A stretch of DNA of 64,000 nt from the NCBI RefSeq assembly GCF_000189755.2, contig NZ_KI912183.1, forward strand, positions 2,651,755-2,715,754, written 5' to 3'. A program made the position numbers and the translations under genes. The notes beneath the pieces are model-generated. The model had not been told where the DNA came from. It searched no databases and worked only from the letters and a program-made list of their open reading frames with translations. Of the stretch, positions 9,548-18,372 are shown piece by piece (the stretch's first letter is position 1; every line of letters starts with the position of its first letter). This stretch comes from Desulfotomaculum nigrificans DSM 574 (GTDB lineage Bacteria; Bacillota; Desulfotomaculia; Desulfotomaculales; Desulfotomaculaceae).

Positions 9548-10894
9548 ATGGCAGTTAATGTATCTCCTGCCTGTATGGGTTGCCAGGCCTGCATCACCAC
9601 CTGCCCATATGAGGCTCTGTTTATAAATGATAACGGTGTTTGCGAAGTAATTAAGGATAAATGCGTGGAATGTGGTAAGTGCGTGGAAGTTTGCCCCGTA
9701 GAAGCTTTAAGTTTGCCTAAAGCTGCCGTTGAGGCTAAAACAACGGCTGACCCGAAATCCGATCCAGAAGCAAACCATACCACCGCTACAGTAAAAGAAA
9801 CACCCTCCGTTAAAGTGGCTCAATTGTCGGGTGACCTGGGCCGCTACCAGGGAGTATGGGTATTTATCGAACAAAGAGAGGGACGGATTATGCCGGTGTC
9901 CCTGGAGCTGCTGGGTGCCGGTCGTAAACTGGCAGATAAACTGGGCGTAGAACTCTCTGGGGTGCTGCTGGGGAACCAGGTTCGTGCTTTGGTGGATACC
10001 ATTTATGAATACGGGGCCGACAAGATTTACCTGGTGGATCACCCAGTGCTTAACTATTACCGGGCAGAAACCTATATGCAGGTGTTTGTCAAACTGGTTA
10101 ATGAGTACCTGCCGGAAATTATTTTAATGGGGGCCACCACCACCGGGCGGGACCTGGCCGGAGCAGTGGCTACGGAACTAGCCACCGGTCTAACTGCCGA
10201 TTGTACCGCTCTTGATATTGATACCGAAAAGCGTTTGCTTTTAGCCACCAGACCTGCTTTTGGCGGTAACATTATGGCCACCATTGTAGCTAAAAATCAC
10301 CGGCCGCAAATGGCCACAGTGCGTCCCAAGGTGATGAAGATGGAGCAACCGGTGCCGGGACGGCGGGGTGTCCTGATAACACCGGAAATTGAGCTGAGTG
10401 AAACCAATCTGTTAACCCGGGTGTTAGAAATTGTTAAGGAGCAGGGCGAACAGGTTAATCTGCAGGAAGCCGAAATCATTGTGGCCGGCGGCCGGGGGCT
10501 GGGTGACCGGGACAACTTCCACAGAATTTGTGGCGGACTGGCCGAGGCCATCGGGGCCCGGGTAGGAGCTTCCCGGGCGGCCGTTGAGGCTGGTTGGATT
10601 GAACAAAAATACCAGGTTGGGCAAACCGGTGTCACTGTAGCACCGAAAATTTATTTTGCCCTGGGAATTTCCGGAGCCATTCAGCATTTGGTGGGTATCC
10701 GGGGTTCGGATATCATTATCGCCATTAATACTGACCCCAATGCTCCTATATTTAAAGAGTGCACCTACGGGATTGTAGGAGACGTTAATAAAATCGTGCC
10801 GTTATTAATAGAACCGTTACAGAAATTATTAGCACCAAATAAAGCTGACCAAGGCAAACAGCTCGGTGAAGGAGGTGTTCGCTATGCCTCATAA
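9548..10894 (+). CDS. etfA: Electron transfer flavoprotein alpha subunit with N-terminal 2[4Fe-4S] ferredoxin domain
   Basis: The alpha subunit binds the second flavin. The first 55 residues hold two ferredoxin motifs, CMGCQACITTCPYEAL and CVECGKCVEVCPVEAL, followed by a Pro/Ala/Thr-rich linker to about residue 90 and then the EtfA body. The C-terminal FAD-binding text includes GRGLGDRDNFHRICGGLAEA, GASRAAVEAGW and QTGVTVAPKIYFALGISGA near residues 310-385. At 448 residues it is longer than a plain EtfA (about 320) because of the ferredoxin. ATG 9548 is preferred over GTG 9539 because GAGGTG at 9535-9540 sits 7 bases upstream. The ferredoxin extension suggests an extra electron entry or exit point at the flavin centre. 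Confidence 0.93.
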   Translation: MAVNVSPACMGCQACITTCPYEALFINDNGVCEVIKDKCVECGKCVEVCPVEALSLPKAAVEAKTTADPKSDPEANHTTATVKETPSVKVAQLSGDLGRYQGVWVFIEQREGRIMPVSLELLGAGRKLADKLGVELSGVLLGNQVRALVDTIYEYGADKIYLVDHPVLNYYRAETYMQVFVKLVNEYLPEIILMGATTTGRDLAGAVATELATGLTADCTALDIDTEKRLLLATRPAFGGNIMATIVAKNHRPQMATVRPKVMKMEQPVPGRRGVLITPEIELSETNLLTRVLEIVKEQGEQVNLQEAEIIVAGGRGLGDRDNFHRICGGLAEAIGARVGASRAAVEAGWIEQKYQVGQTGVTVAPKIYFALGISGAIQHLVGIRGSDIIIAINTDPNAPIFKECTYGIVGDVNKIVPLLIEPLQKLLAPNKADQGKQLGEGGVRYAS

Positions 10895-12179
10895 ATTTGA
10901 TGTGATTGTAGTGGGTGCCGGGGTAGCCGGTTTGGCTGCTGCCTATAAATTGGCCAAGGAAGGTCTATCCGTGGTGGTTATTGAGCGGGGGGATTATCCC
11001 GGGGCCAAAAACGTCATGGGTGGGGTCCTCTACCGGGCCATGATGGAGGAGATAATACCGGAGTTTTGGAAAGAAGCCCCCTTGCAGAGACCGGTGGTGG
11101 AACAGAGATTCTGGTTAATGGATGATCAATCAGTGGTAACCACCGGTTATAAAGGGCAGGAATGGGCTAAGGAACCCTATAACTGCTTCACGGTGTTCCG
11201 GGGCCAGTTTGACCAATGGTTTGCCCGCAAGTGTACCGAAGCCGGGGCGGTAATTATTAATGAAACCACGGTGGAATCATGTATTGTAGAAGATGACCGG
11301 GTGGTGGGTGTGCGTACCAACCGACCCGAAGGAGATCTTTACGCCAATGTGGTGGTACTGGCAGACGGGGTGAATTCCCTGTTAGCCAAACAATTGGGCT
11401 TTCACCAGGAGTGGAAGCCCCAGCAGGTGGCGCTGGCCGTCATGGAACAGCTGAAACTGCCCGCCCAGGTGATTGAAGACCGTTTTAACCTTGATCCGGG
11501 CATGGGGGCCACCATTGAAATATTTGGCGGGGCCACCCTGGGTATGCTGGGCACAGCCTTCATTTACACCAACAAGGAGCATATTTCCATCGGTGTTGGG
11601 GTATTGCTTTCCCAACTCCGGCAAATGAAAGTACGCCCCTATGAACTGCTGGAACATTTGAAAAACCACCCGGCAGTAAGACCATTAATTAGGAACAGTG
11701 AGCCGGTGGAATACTATGCCCATTTGATTCCCGAAGGGGGCTATAATGCCATCCCCAAACTGGTGGGCAACGGCGTGGTGGTGGTGGGCGATGCTGCCCA
11801 GTTGGTTAACGGTATCCACCGGGAAGGCAGTAATTTAGCCATGACCTCCGGAAAGCTGGCGGCTGAGGCCATCATCCGGGCTAATCAGATAGGTGAATTT
11901 GATGTGCGGGCGTTGTCCCACTATGAAGAAAAATTACGTAACAGCTTTGTCATCAAAGACTTGAAGAAATATAAAGATGCTTCCAGTCTGTTTGAAAGAA
12001 ATCCCCGGTACTTTAATGACTATATCCCCGCCACCAACATGGCCTTGCACGAAATGTTGACGGTGGACGGGATAAGTAAACGGGATAAGCAAAAACTAAT
12101 TATGAAACGGATCTTAAGCGAGAATTCCCTCTTCAACTTAGGTAAAGACTTATACCAAGCATGGAGGGCGATGAGATAA
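10884..12179 (+). CDS. fixC: FixC-type flavoprotein-quinone oxidoreductase
   Basis: FixC is an FAD protein related to ETF:quinone oxidoreductase. It takes electrons from EtfAB and, with FixX, passes them to the membrane quinone pool. The dinucleotide-binding fold VVGAGVAGLAAAYKLA is at residues 9-24. The second FAD motif GVVVVGDAAQLVNGIHREG lies near residue 300. The length is 431 residues. ATG 10884 with GGAGG nine bases upstream is chosen over the longer GTG start at 10866. The gene overlaps the end of etfA by 11 bases, indicating translational coupling. Confidence 0.93.
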   Translation: MPHKFDVIVVGAGVAGLAAAYKLAKEGLSVVVIERGDYPGAKNVMGGVLYRAMMEEIIPEFWKEAPLQRPVVEQRFWLMDDQSVVTTGYKGQEWAKEPYNCFTVFRGQFDQWFARKCTEAGAVIINETTVESCIVEDDRVVGVRTNRPEGDLYANVVVLADGVNSLLAKQLGFHQEWKPQQVALAVMEQLKLPAQVIEDRFNLDPGMGATIEIFGGATLGMLGTAFIYTNKEHISIGVGVLLSQLRQMKVRPYELLEHLKNHPAVRPLIRNSEPVEYYAHLIPEGGYNAIPKLVGNGVVVVGDAAQLVNGIHREGSNLAMTSGKLAAEAIIRANQIGEFDVRALSHYEEKLRNSFVIKDLKKYKDASSLFERNPRYFNDYIPATNMALHEMLTVDGISKRDKQKLIMKRILSENSLFNLGKDLYQAWRAMR

Positions 12180-12180
12180 A

Positions 12181-12501
12181 ATGAAAAATAAATTCTTAAA
12201 GAAAGTCAAGGATTTGAAAGTCCAGGTTAACATCGATGATAAATTATATCTCAACCGTTGGAAACCGGATCATGAGTCTCATCTGGCCATTATTGACCCG
12301 GCGGTTTGCGCAGAAAAATGTGCCGACAAGGATTGTACCGTATTTTGCCCGGCCAGGGTTTACGAGTGGCGGGATGGGCGGATAGCCATTGGTTATGAAG
12401 GTTGTCTGGAATGCGGTGCCTGCCGGATTGCCTGCCCCCATGGCAATATCCAGTGGCGCTACCCCCGGGGCGGTTACGGGGTTCAATTTAAACTGGCTTA
12501 G
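12181..12501 (+). CDS. fixX: FixX-like ferredoxin
   Basis: Small iron-sulfur partner of FixC (106 residues). The C-terminal half carries the cluster motif CLECGACRIACPHGNIQWRYP, and the middle has CAEKCADKDCTVFCPARVY, both typical of FixX. FixX supplies the cluster that the single-chain mammalian ETF:quinone oxidoreductase has built in. It starts one base after the fixC stop codon and is the last gene of the operon, followed by a strong terminator. Confidence 0.93.
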   Translation: MKNKFLKKVKDLKVQVNIDDKLYLNRWKPDHESHLAIIDPAVCAEKCADKDCTVFCPARVYEWRDGRIAIGYEGCLECGACRIACPHGNIQWRYPRGGYGVQFKLA

Positions 12502-12508
12502 TAAAGAC

Positions 12509-12547
12509 AACACCCACTTTACCGGTATTTACCGGAGTGGGTGTTTT
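12509..12547 (+). terminator. Terminator of etfBA-fixCX
   Basis: Stem AACACCCACT / AGTGGGTGTT with an inner CCGGT/ACCGG stem, followed by a short T-run, starting 8 bases after the fixX stop codon. Confidence 0.85.
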
Positions 12548-12648
12548 TACAATAACCTTTACCAAAATGGCAGAGGTTATTATTTTTTTACTGCGGAATG
12601 GTCATAATAAAACGAATTATTTTGTAATTTGAATAAAATTTTAATTCA

Positions 12649-12677
12649 TTGTGATAATTAAATAACGTTGTTATAAT
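12649..12677 (+). promoter_or_regulatory. Sigma-A promoter of the alcohol dehydrogenase gene
   Basis: TTGTGA at 12649-12654 and a perfect TATAAT at 12672-12677 are separated by 17 bp, the optimal housekeeping spacing. The start codon is 39 bp beyond the -10 box. The region around it is very AT-rich. The TTGTGA resembles half of the Crp/Fnr-type palindrome seen elsewhere, but there is no second half. Confidence 0.75.
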
Positions 12678-12715
12678 TTCGGCAACCAAAAAAATAAAAA
12701 ACGGAGGTGCTGTTG

Positions 12716-13774
12716 ATGAAAGGTTTTGCTATGATTCAAATTGGTAAAGCGGGATGGATAGAGAAGGAAAAGCCGGTGGCCGGACCTTACGATGCAATTT
12801 GCCGACCCCTGGCCCTGGCACCCTGCACATCTGATATCCACACCGTGTTCGAAGGAGCGATCGGGGAAAGATATAACATGATTCTGGGACACGAGGCCGT
12901 AGGTGAAGTGGTGGAAGTAGGAAGTGAAGTAAGAGACTTTAAAGTGGGTGACCGGGTTGTGGTACCTGCTATTACACCTGATTGGCACACCCGTGAAATA
13001 CAAGAGGGTTATCACCAGCATTCCGGTGGAATGCTGGCTGGCTGGAAGTTCTCTAACATTAAAGATGGTTCAATGGCCGAGTATTTTCACGTTAATGATG
13101 CTGATATGAACTTGGCTCTTTTGCCTGATGGCATTCCTCTGGAAACGGCGGCCATGATTCCTGATATGATGACCACCGGTTTCCATGGTGCTGAAAACGG
13201 GGATATCCAGTTTGGCGATACCGTGGCGGTTCTAGGTATAGGGCCGGTAGGTCTGATGGCCGTGGCGGGTGCTAAATTAAGAGGTGCAGGTAGGATCATT
13301 GTAGTGGGAAGTCGGCCTGTTTGCGTTGATGTGGCTAAGTTTTACGGCGCCACCGATGTAGTTAACTACAGGGATGGTGACATTGCTGACCAGATTCTTA
13401 AGATTACTGACGGTAAAGGTGTGGACGTGGTCATTATTGCCGGTGGTAGTGTTGATGTTATGGCGTCCGCAGTTAAAATTGCCAAACCAGGCGGGAGAAT
13501 CTCTAACATTAACTACTTTGGAGAAGGAGAGTTCTTGCCGGTTCCACGGGTTGAATGGGGTTGTGGTATGGCTCATAAAACCATTCGCGGGGGCCTGTGT
13601 CCCGGTGGCCGTGTAAGAATGGAGAAACTGATTGAACTGGTAAAATATAACCGGGTTGACCCCGGTAAACTGGTAACCCATGTTTTCAAGGGGATAGAAA
13701 ATGTGGAAAAGGCCTTAATGCTCATGAAGGATAAACCAAAAGACCTGATTAAACCTGTGGTGCTGGTAGATTAA
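12716..13774 (+). CDS. adh: Zinc-dependent NADP-type secondary alcohol dehydrogenase
   Basis: A 352-residue medium-chain dehydrogenase closely resembling the Thermoanaerobacter secondary alcohol dehydrogenase in text and exact length. It interconverts secondary alcohols and ketones, and also ethanol and acetaldehyde. Catalytic zinc ligands are visible: Cys37 in LAPCTSDIH, His59-Glu60 in ILGHEAVGE and Asp150 in MIPDMMTTG. The Rossmann motif GIGPVGLMAVAG is followed by VGSRPVC, the Gly-Ser-Arg set that recognises the 2'-phosphate of NADP. ATG 12716 is chosen over GTG 12707 because the GTG lies inside the ribosome binding site GGAGG. It is monocistronic with its own promoter and terminator. Confidence 0.95.
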   Translation: MKGFAMIQIGKAGWIEKEKPVAGPYDAICRPLALAPCTSDIHTVFEGAIGERYNMILGHEAVGEVVEVGSEVRDFKVGDRVVVPAITPDWHTREIQEGYHQHSGGMLAGWKFSNIKDGSMAEYFHVNDADMNLALLPDGIPLETAAMIPDMMTTGFHGAENGDIQFGDTVAVLGIGPVGLMAVAGAKLRGAGRIIVVGSRPVCVDVAKFYGATDVVNYRDGDIADQILKITDGKGVDVVIIAGGSVDVMASAVKIAKPGGRISNINYFGEGEFLPVPRVEWGCGMAHKTIRGGLCPGGRVRMEKLIELVKYNRVDPGKLVTHVFKGIENVEKALMLMKDKPKDLIKPVVLVD

Positions 13775-13794
13775 CAGCGTTAGGCATTATCCGG

Positions 13795-13832
13795 GCCCCC
13801 AAAGTCTTGATTAACAGACTTGGGGGCTTTAA
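13795..13832 (+). terminator. Terminator of adh
   Basis: GC-rich stem GCCCCCAAAGTCT / AGACTTGGGGGC with one bulge and a T-run, 20 bases after the adh stop codon. Confidence 0.85.
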
Positions 13833-14018
13833 TTTGGTTTAAGTCTGGCTTCCTTGCCCAAAAAAGATTAAAATAATAATGTAGTTTATATGATATTAAA
13901 TGTATTGATGCCGATAAACACCGGCAGTATACCGGGCGTGTCCAATGAAAAAACTGTGTCGGTAAATCCGGTAAGAAATCAAGGACATAAATTTTTAGCA
14001 GGAGGTAGTGATTTATAA

Positions 14019-14366
14019 ATGTCTTCTTTTAAAGTATTATTTCACGTTTCTGACAACGAAATTTGGCCTAAGGCCCTCACAAATATCCGGAATTTCATTA
14101 AAGATGTTGGCCCAGGCGGGGCGGAAATAGAAGTTGTAGCCAATGCAGCAGCAGTTGCTGCTTACTATAATAACGAGAAAGCGGATATGATTCAGCAAAT
14201 GGCTGAACTGGCCGGCCAAGGGGTAAGATTTATAGCTTGTCGAAATGCTTTGAAAGCCCATTCGTTAGACGAAAATTTAAGGCCTTCCTTTGTAGAGGTT
14301 GTACCTGCAGGTATAACCGAAATTGTAAAAAAACAAAGTGCAGGGTATGCCTATATTAAACCTTAA
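14019..14366 (+). CDS. DsrE/DsrF-like family protein
   Basis: The 115-residue protein has a DsrE-like fold pattern: a first strand KVLFHVSD, an IEVVANAAAV segment, and a later strand VRFIACRNAL whose Cys sits where sulfur-relay DsrE-like proteins often carry their reactive cysteine. Members of the family move sulfur or are of unknown function. In a sulfite-reducing organism a sulfur-handling role is plausible but not shown. It has a strong GGAGG site and is monocistronic. Confidence 0.82.
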   Translation: MSSFKVLFHVSDNEIWPKALTNIRNFIKDVGPGGAEIEVVANAAAVAAYYNNEKADMIQQMAELAGQGVRFIACRNALKAHSLDENLRPSFVEVVPAGITEIVKKQSAGYAYIKP

Positions 14367-14384
14367 GATTTATATTTACTTCAG

Positions 14385-14415
14385 GGAGTAGTGTTTAGCT
14401 ACTCCTTATTGTTCT
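14385..14415 (+). terminator. Terminator of the DsrE-like gene
   Basis: Stem GGAGTAG / CTACTCC with a 7-base loop and a T-rich tail (TTATTGTTCT), 18 bases after the stop codon. Confidence 0.65.
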
Positions 14416-14452
14416 AATTGAACCCCCAAATGTTCCGGTTGATTACCAATGG

Positions 14453-14485
14453 CATCCTTTTTTACAAGGATGTCTGTTGTTTTTT
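14453..14485 (+). terminator. Second stem-loop with T-run facing the EamA gene
   Basis: CATCCTT / AAGGATG stem followed by a TGTTGTTTTTT tail on the plus strand, just before the convergent EamA gene end. It is probably a backup terminator that prevents read-through into the opposing gene. Confidence 0.55.
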
Positions 14486-15386
14486 AAATCAATTTAGACC
14501 GCAACCTGATTGGCCTGTTAGCTGAACCGGTGGTAAATAAATAAACGCCGGCTATGACCAGCACTGTACCAACCACCTGTGCCGGTGACATCTGTTCTCC
14601 TAACAGGAAATAAGCTAAAATGGCAGTAAAAATTGGGTTAAAGTTTAAAAACATGCCGGACCTGGTTCCCCCGATCTTCTGGATGCCTATATTCCAGAAA
14701 ACCATGGCTGCCACGGTGGCACCGATACTGGTATACAAAGTGGCCATCCAGAAGGCCTTGTCCGGGCCGGTAATCGTAAAGGAAGGTAAGTTAAAGGGCA
14801 GTAATGCCATAAATCCAAAGGCACCGGCCCACAGAGTGGACATGTAGGGAGACACATACTGCATGGCTTTTTTACCGGTAACCGAATAGAGCCCCCACAT
14901 AACAACCGCCGCCAGCATAAACAAATCCCCGGTATTTAAATGAAACTTGGCGATGCGGTGCCAATCACCATGGGAAATCACCGCCAGTACACCGATTAAT
15001 GAGATGAGCATGCCTAGTACTTGCCGGGCGGAAATCTTCTCGTGCAGCAAAAAATAAGAAGCCACGGCTATGGATACCGGGTTTAAAGCTGATAGAAGAC
15101 CTACATTGTCAGCCGAGGTTCTTTCTAAGGCCAGAAACATAAAAATATTAAAAAAGACTACCCCGGTTAAACCCATTAAAAATAGCGGCAATATTGCCTG
15201 ATGCGGTGGTAGCAGGCGTTTTTCCCGTACCCATACAATGGGGATTAGGCATAATATAGATATAATCCACCGCATGTTAGTCAGAGTTAATGGTGAGGCA
15301 TGACCAACCAGAAATTTCCCTGCCACAAAATTTCCTGCCCAGATCATACTGGTAAAAATCAATAAGAGGTAAAAAAATAATTGCAT
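14484..15386 (-). CDS. EamA/DMT-superfamily transporter
   Basis: A 300-residue membrane protein with about ten helices arranged as two EamA repeats. The first repeat starts with FTSMIWAGNFVAGKFLVG and the second with MLAAVVMWGLYSVTGKKAM near residue 158, the usual internal duplication of drug/metabolite transporters. Related proteins export amino acids, nucleosides or other metabolites; the substrate cannot be read from sequence. It is a single gene. Confidence 0.87.
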   Translation of the reverse strand: MQLFFYLLLIFTSMIWAGNFVAGKFLVGHASPLTLTNMRWIISILCLIPIVWVREKRLLPPHQAILPLFLMGLTGVVFFNIFMFLALERTSADNVGLLSALNPVSIAVASYFLLHEKISARQVLGMLISLIGVLAVISHGDWHRIAKFHLNTGDLFMLAAVVMWGLYSVTGKKAMQYVSPYMSTLWAGAFGFMALLPFNLPSFTITGPDKAFWMATLYTSIGATVAAMVFWNIGIQKIGGTRSGMFLNFNPIFTAILAYFLLGEQMSPAQVVGTVLVIAGVYLFTTGSANRPIRLRSKLI

Positions 15387-15461
15387 TTGTCATTCTTCTT
15401 TCTGTATTGTTTTCGCTTTTTATGATAAAAGATAAAAGTGGTGGGAACAATAGATTAAAGC

Positions 15462-15500
15462 AAAAATCCCGGTACAGTTAAAGCTGAACGCGGGATTTTT
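15462..15500 (-). terminator. Terminator downstream of the PilZ gene
   Basis: Stem AAAAATCCCG / CGGGATTTTT with a 19-base loop, about 50 bases beyond the minus-strand stop at 15551, giving a T-run on the minus strand. Confidence 0.65.
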
Positions 15501-15550
15501 ACTATTAAAACAATAAAAAATTAAATGTCTTACCAGTTTAAATTACCTGA

Positions 15551-15949
15551 CTAAAATTGAGAGATTGATTCTAATAAAATGGATTGCCCATCTTCTTTGT
15601 ACAGGTGTTGTTTGATTAAATCTATTTCTTCCAAAGAGACGTTTAAAAACAAGGCCCCGTAACGGTCATCCAGGCAACGCACAACGGAAATTGGTACCGA
15701 GGCGAAAGGTAAATGAATAATAAAACTTTCGCCTACTTTTATTTCTTCCTTACACTTAAAGGATAAACCACCGGAACTGAAAGTTAATACTTTAACATTA
15801 GAGATAGTCTGTTTTTTATTTAATGACTCCATGTCTACCAACCAGTTTACATTGATGCGCATTACAGTACGTTTTCTCATGATAGACATTAGTTTTTTAC
15901 CCACCCTTACCTTAATGATTAAAAAATTTGTTAGCTTTTTAGAAAACAC
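15551..15949 (-). CDS. PilZ-domain protein (probable cyclic-di-GMP effector)
   Basis: Small protein with the pattern of a PilZ domain: a basic RKRTVMRINVNW stretch, VLTFSSGGLSFKC (the D/N-x-S-x-x-G region, here Ser-Ser-Gly-Gly) and VVRCLDDRYGALFLNV at the end of the barrel. PilZ domains bind c-di-GMP and adjust motility or secretion. The RxxxR element is only loosely matched, so binding is uncertain. The frame opens at 15949 (GTG, 132 residues). A start at the ATG at 15889, behind a GGGTGGG, would give 112 residues and is equally plausible. Confidence 0.72.
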   Translation of the reverse strand: MFSKKLTNFLIIKVRVGKKLMSIMRKRTVMRINVNWLVDMESLNKKQTISNVKVLTFSSGGLSFKCKEEIKVGESFIIHLPFASVPISVVRCLDDRYGALFLNVSLEEIDLIKQHLYKEDGQSILLESISQF

Positions 15950-16113
15950 CTTAATAGTATAGTATTAAAATATGTTCAATGCAATTAAAATATTGTTAAA
16001 TAAGCAAAAAGGGGTTGGAAATTTTTCGCGGTTAAAACCATTTCTTGGTGGAAGGATTTTACAGTATACTCCAGAATTAATTCTATTAGAAACTATAACA
16101 GGGGTGGCATACC

Positions 16114-18261
16114 TTGGACCAACAAACGAATAAAAAGAGCTTTAAACACTTTTGGCAAGTAACAGCTCTGGTGTTAAGTGTGGTCGGATTATTATCGGCC
16201 ATTGGTGCAACTTTTTGGTTAGTTAGGGAATATCAGCAGGTGGCCCTCCGTTATGGCCTTGATTCCTTTAATTATCAAAGTTCCAATAAAGGGGCCATCT
16301 ATTCCTCGGACGGAGTGGTAATCGCGGAACTATCCAATAAGAACAAGGATCACGTGCCTCTAGAAAAAATTTCTGAACCCATGAAAAAGTCCATCATTGC
16401 CATTGAGGACCACCGGTTTTATGATCATTTTGGGGTGGATGTTATTGGTACCCTGCGAGCCTTGTTTAAGGATATTGTCCATGGTGAAGCCATGGAGGGC
16501 GGCAGCACCATTACCCAACAATTGGTGAGAAATTTGTTTCTTACCCAGGATAAAACCTTTTCCAGAAAGATTACAGAAATTCTGTTAGCGGTTAATTTGG
16601 AACGCCGGTTTACCAAAGATGAAATTTTAGAGATGTACCTAAATGAAATATACTTTGGTAATGGCTGTTACGGGGTTGAGGCCGCAGCCCAAAAATACTT
16701 CGGCAAACACGCTGCCGACTTGGATTTAGCCGAAGCCACTATGTTGGCTGGTATTCCCAAGTCACCCAATAATTTTGAACCGTTGCACCATCCCTTGGAG
16801 AATAAATCCCGGCAACAGGATACCTTAAGTCGCATGCTGGAATTAAAATTGATTAACCCGGAGCAAGCCAGAGAGGCCATTCAGGAACAAGTTAAGGTGC
16901 ATAACTTTACTAATAAAACGGCACAAAATAATCACTACAAATTTCCCTATTTTACCACCGAGGTAATTAACCAACTGGTGGAAATGTACGGCAAAGAGAG
17001 AGTGTTCAACGGCGGGCTTAAGGTTACCACTACCTTAGACTCCCGGGCCGCTCAAGCAGCAGAGGATGTGGCCAGACAAAAGGTGGCCGAATTCCGCCGG
17101 AGGGGTATTAGAGCCAGCAACATGGCCATTGTATCAGTGAGTCCCCGGGATGGAGCAATCATAGCCCTGGTGGGCGGGGTGGATTTTACCAAAGATCAGA
17201 ATAACTTGGCCTTACTGCCCAGACAACCCGGCTCGGCCATCAAACCAATTAACTATGCCGGGGCCCTTGATAAGGGCATTATTAATGAGAACACCGTACT
17301 CAATGCCAGTTCTAAAAAATTTGGTAACTATTATGTTTCTTCCCATACTGTCGGTAGTGTCACCGTGTCAACGGCCCTGAAGTACTCCATGAATGTTCCG
17401 GCGGTGGAGGTTGTTCAGTCCCTGGGTATCAATAACACCATTAAAAATTTAAAAAGATTCGGTATCAGTACCGTTACTGACAGTGATGCCAACCTGGCCA
17501 TTGCCCTGGGGGGAATGTATTACGGTATCAAACCGTTAGAAATGGCTGCCGCCTACGCTGCCTTTGCCAATTCCGGCAAGTATTATAAGCCTTATATGAT
17601 TAAAAGCGTGGAAGACAGTATGGGTAATGTCCTGTATCAGCATGACTCCCAACCGGATCAGGTTATTTCGTCACGCACCGCCCAGATTATGACTAAAATG
17701 CTGCAGGAAGTTGTCAGAGGGGGGACCGGTGTGCGGGCTAATATCTCCGGTAACGAGGCAGGGAAGACCGGCACCACCGATGACAGCAGATGTTTATGGT
17801 TTGTGGGTTATAACCAGGAGATATCCACTGCCGTATGGATTGGCAACAGCAATAACCGGCCTGTTTCCGGTTATTCCGGCGGTGACCTGGCGGCTCCTGT
17901 CTGGCGTGAGTACATGTTGACCTTAATGGAGCGCCACGTTATTACCGAACCTGAGAAAAAATATGTGCCGGTGGTTACCACGGGACCACCTTTGGATGAA
18001 GATGTACAAAAGAACCAGGTGAAAACGGATGAACAACCCAATCAAAATGTGCCTTCTGACGGTAATCCCCAGACACCGGATAATGCTGCCGGGGATAACA
18101 GCAAGGCCAATCCTGATGAACCGGGCAGCCAGCCAGTAGAATCACCTCCGGCCACACCACTGCCGCCGGATAATAGCAACCCGGGCAACTCCAATATAAA
18201 TCAGGGAAATACAAATCCTAACACCAGCCCTAACCCGGCTAACCAACAACCTGTGCCCTAG
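16114..18261 (+). CDS. Class A penicillin-binding protein (bifunctional transglycosylase/transpeptidase)
   Basis: A 715-residue peptidoglycan synthase. It has one membrane anchor at about residues 14-35, then a glycosyltransferase domain with the signatures EDHRFYDHFGVD and GGSTITQQLVRNLFL (catalytic glutamates around residues 93 and 150). The transpeptidase has its active-site SxxK in QPGSAIKPINYAG, an SMNVP motif and KTGTTDDSRCLWFVGYN. The last 90 or so residues are a low-complexity Pro/Asn/Gln/Asp tail, common in Firmicutes PBP1-type proteins. The start is TTG at 16114 with a GGGGTGG site. It is a single gene, followed by a terminator. Confidence 0.94.
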   Translation: MDQQTNKKSFKHFWQVTALVLSVVGLLSAIGATFWLVREYQQVALRYGLDSFNYQSSNKGAIYSSDGVVIAELSNKNKDHVPLEKISEPMKKSIIAIEDHRFYDHFGVDVIGTLRALFKDIVHGEAMEGGSTITQQLVRNLFLTQDKTFSRKITEILLAVNLERRFTKDEILEMYLNEIYFGNGCYGVEAAAQKYFGKHAADLDLAEATMLAGIPKSPNNFEPLHHPLENKSRQQDTLSRMLELKLINPEQAREAIQEQVKVHNFTNKTAQNNHYKFPYFTTEVINQLVEMYGKERVFNGGLKVTTTLDSRAAQAAEDVARQKVAEFRRRGIRASNMAIVSVSPRDGAIIALVGGVDFTKDQNNLALLPRQPGSAIKPINYAGALDKGIINENTVLNASSKKFGNYYVSSHTVGSVTVSTALKYSMNVPAVEVVQSLGINNTIKNLKRFGISTVTDSDANLAIALGGMYYGIKPLEMAAAYAAFANSGKYYKPYMIKSVEDSMGNVLYQHDSQPDQVISSRTAQIMTKMLQEVVRGGTGVRANISGNEAGKTGTTDDSRCLWFVGYNQEISTAVWIGNSNNRPVSGYSGGDLAAPVWREYMLTLMERHVITEPEKKYVPVVTTGPPLDEDVQKNQVKTDEQPNQNVPSDGNPQTPDNAAGDNSKANPDEPGSQPVESPPATPLPPDNSNPGNSNINQGNTNPNTSPNPANQQPVP

Positions 18262-18280
18262 CCAAACGGGCAATAATAAA

Positions 18281-18322
18281 AGCTACCGGTGCTTAAGTAA
18301 GAGTGCCGGTAGCTGTTTTTCT
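18281..18322 (+). terminator. Terminator of the PBP gene
   Basis: Stem AGCTACCGG / CCGGTAGCT with a 16-base loop and a GTTTTTCTT tail, 20 bases after the stop codon. Confidence 0.8.
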
Positions 18323-18372
18323 TAGCATATCGGAAAGACTTTTCCGACATGCACGATTATCACTTTAATTCT

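Noticed and set aside
12649..12654. TTGTGA in the adh promoter as a Crp/Fnr half-site
   Set aside because: There is no second half-site and the hexamer has exactly the -35 spacing to TATAAT, so it is better read as a housekeeping -35 box.
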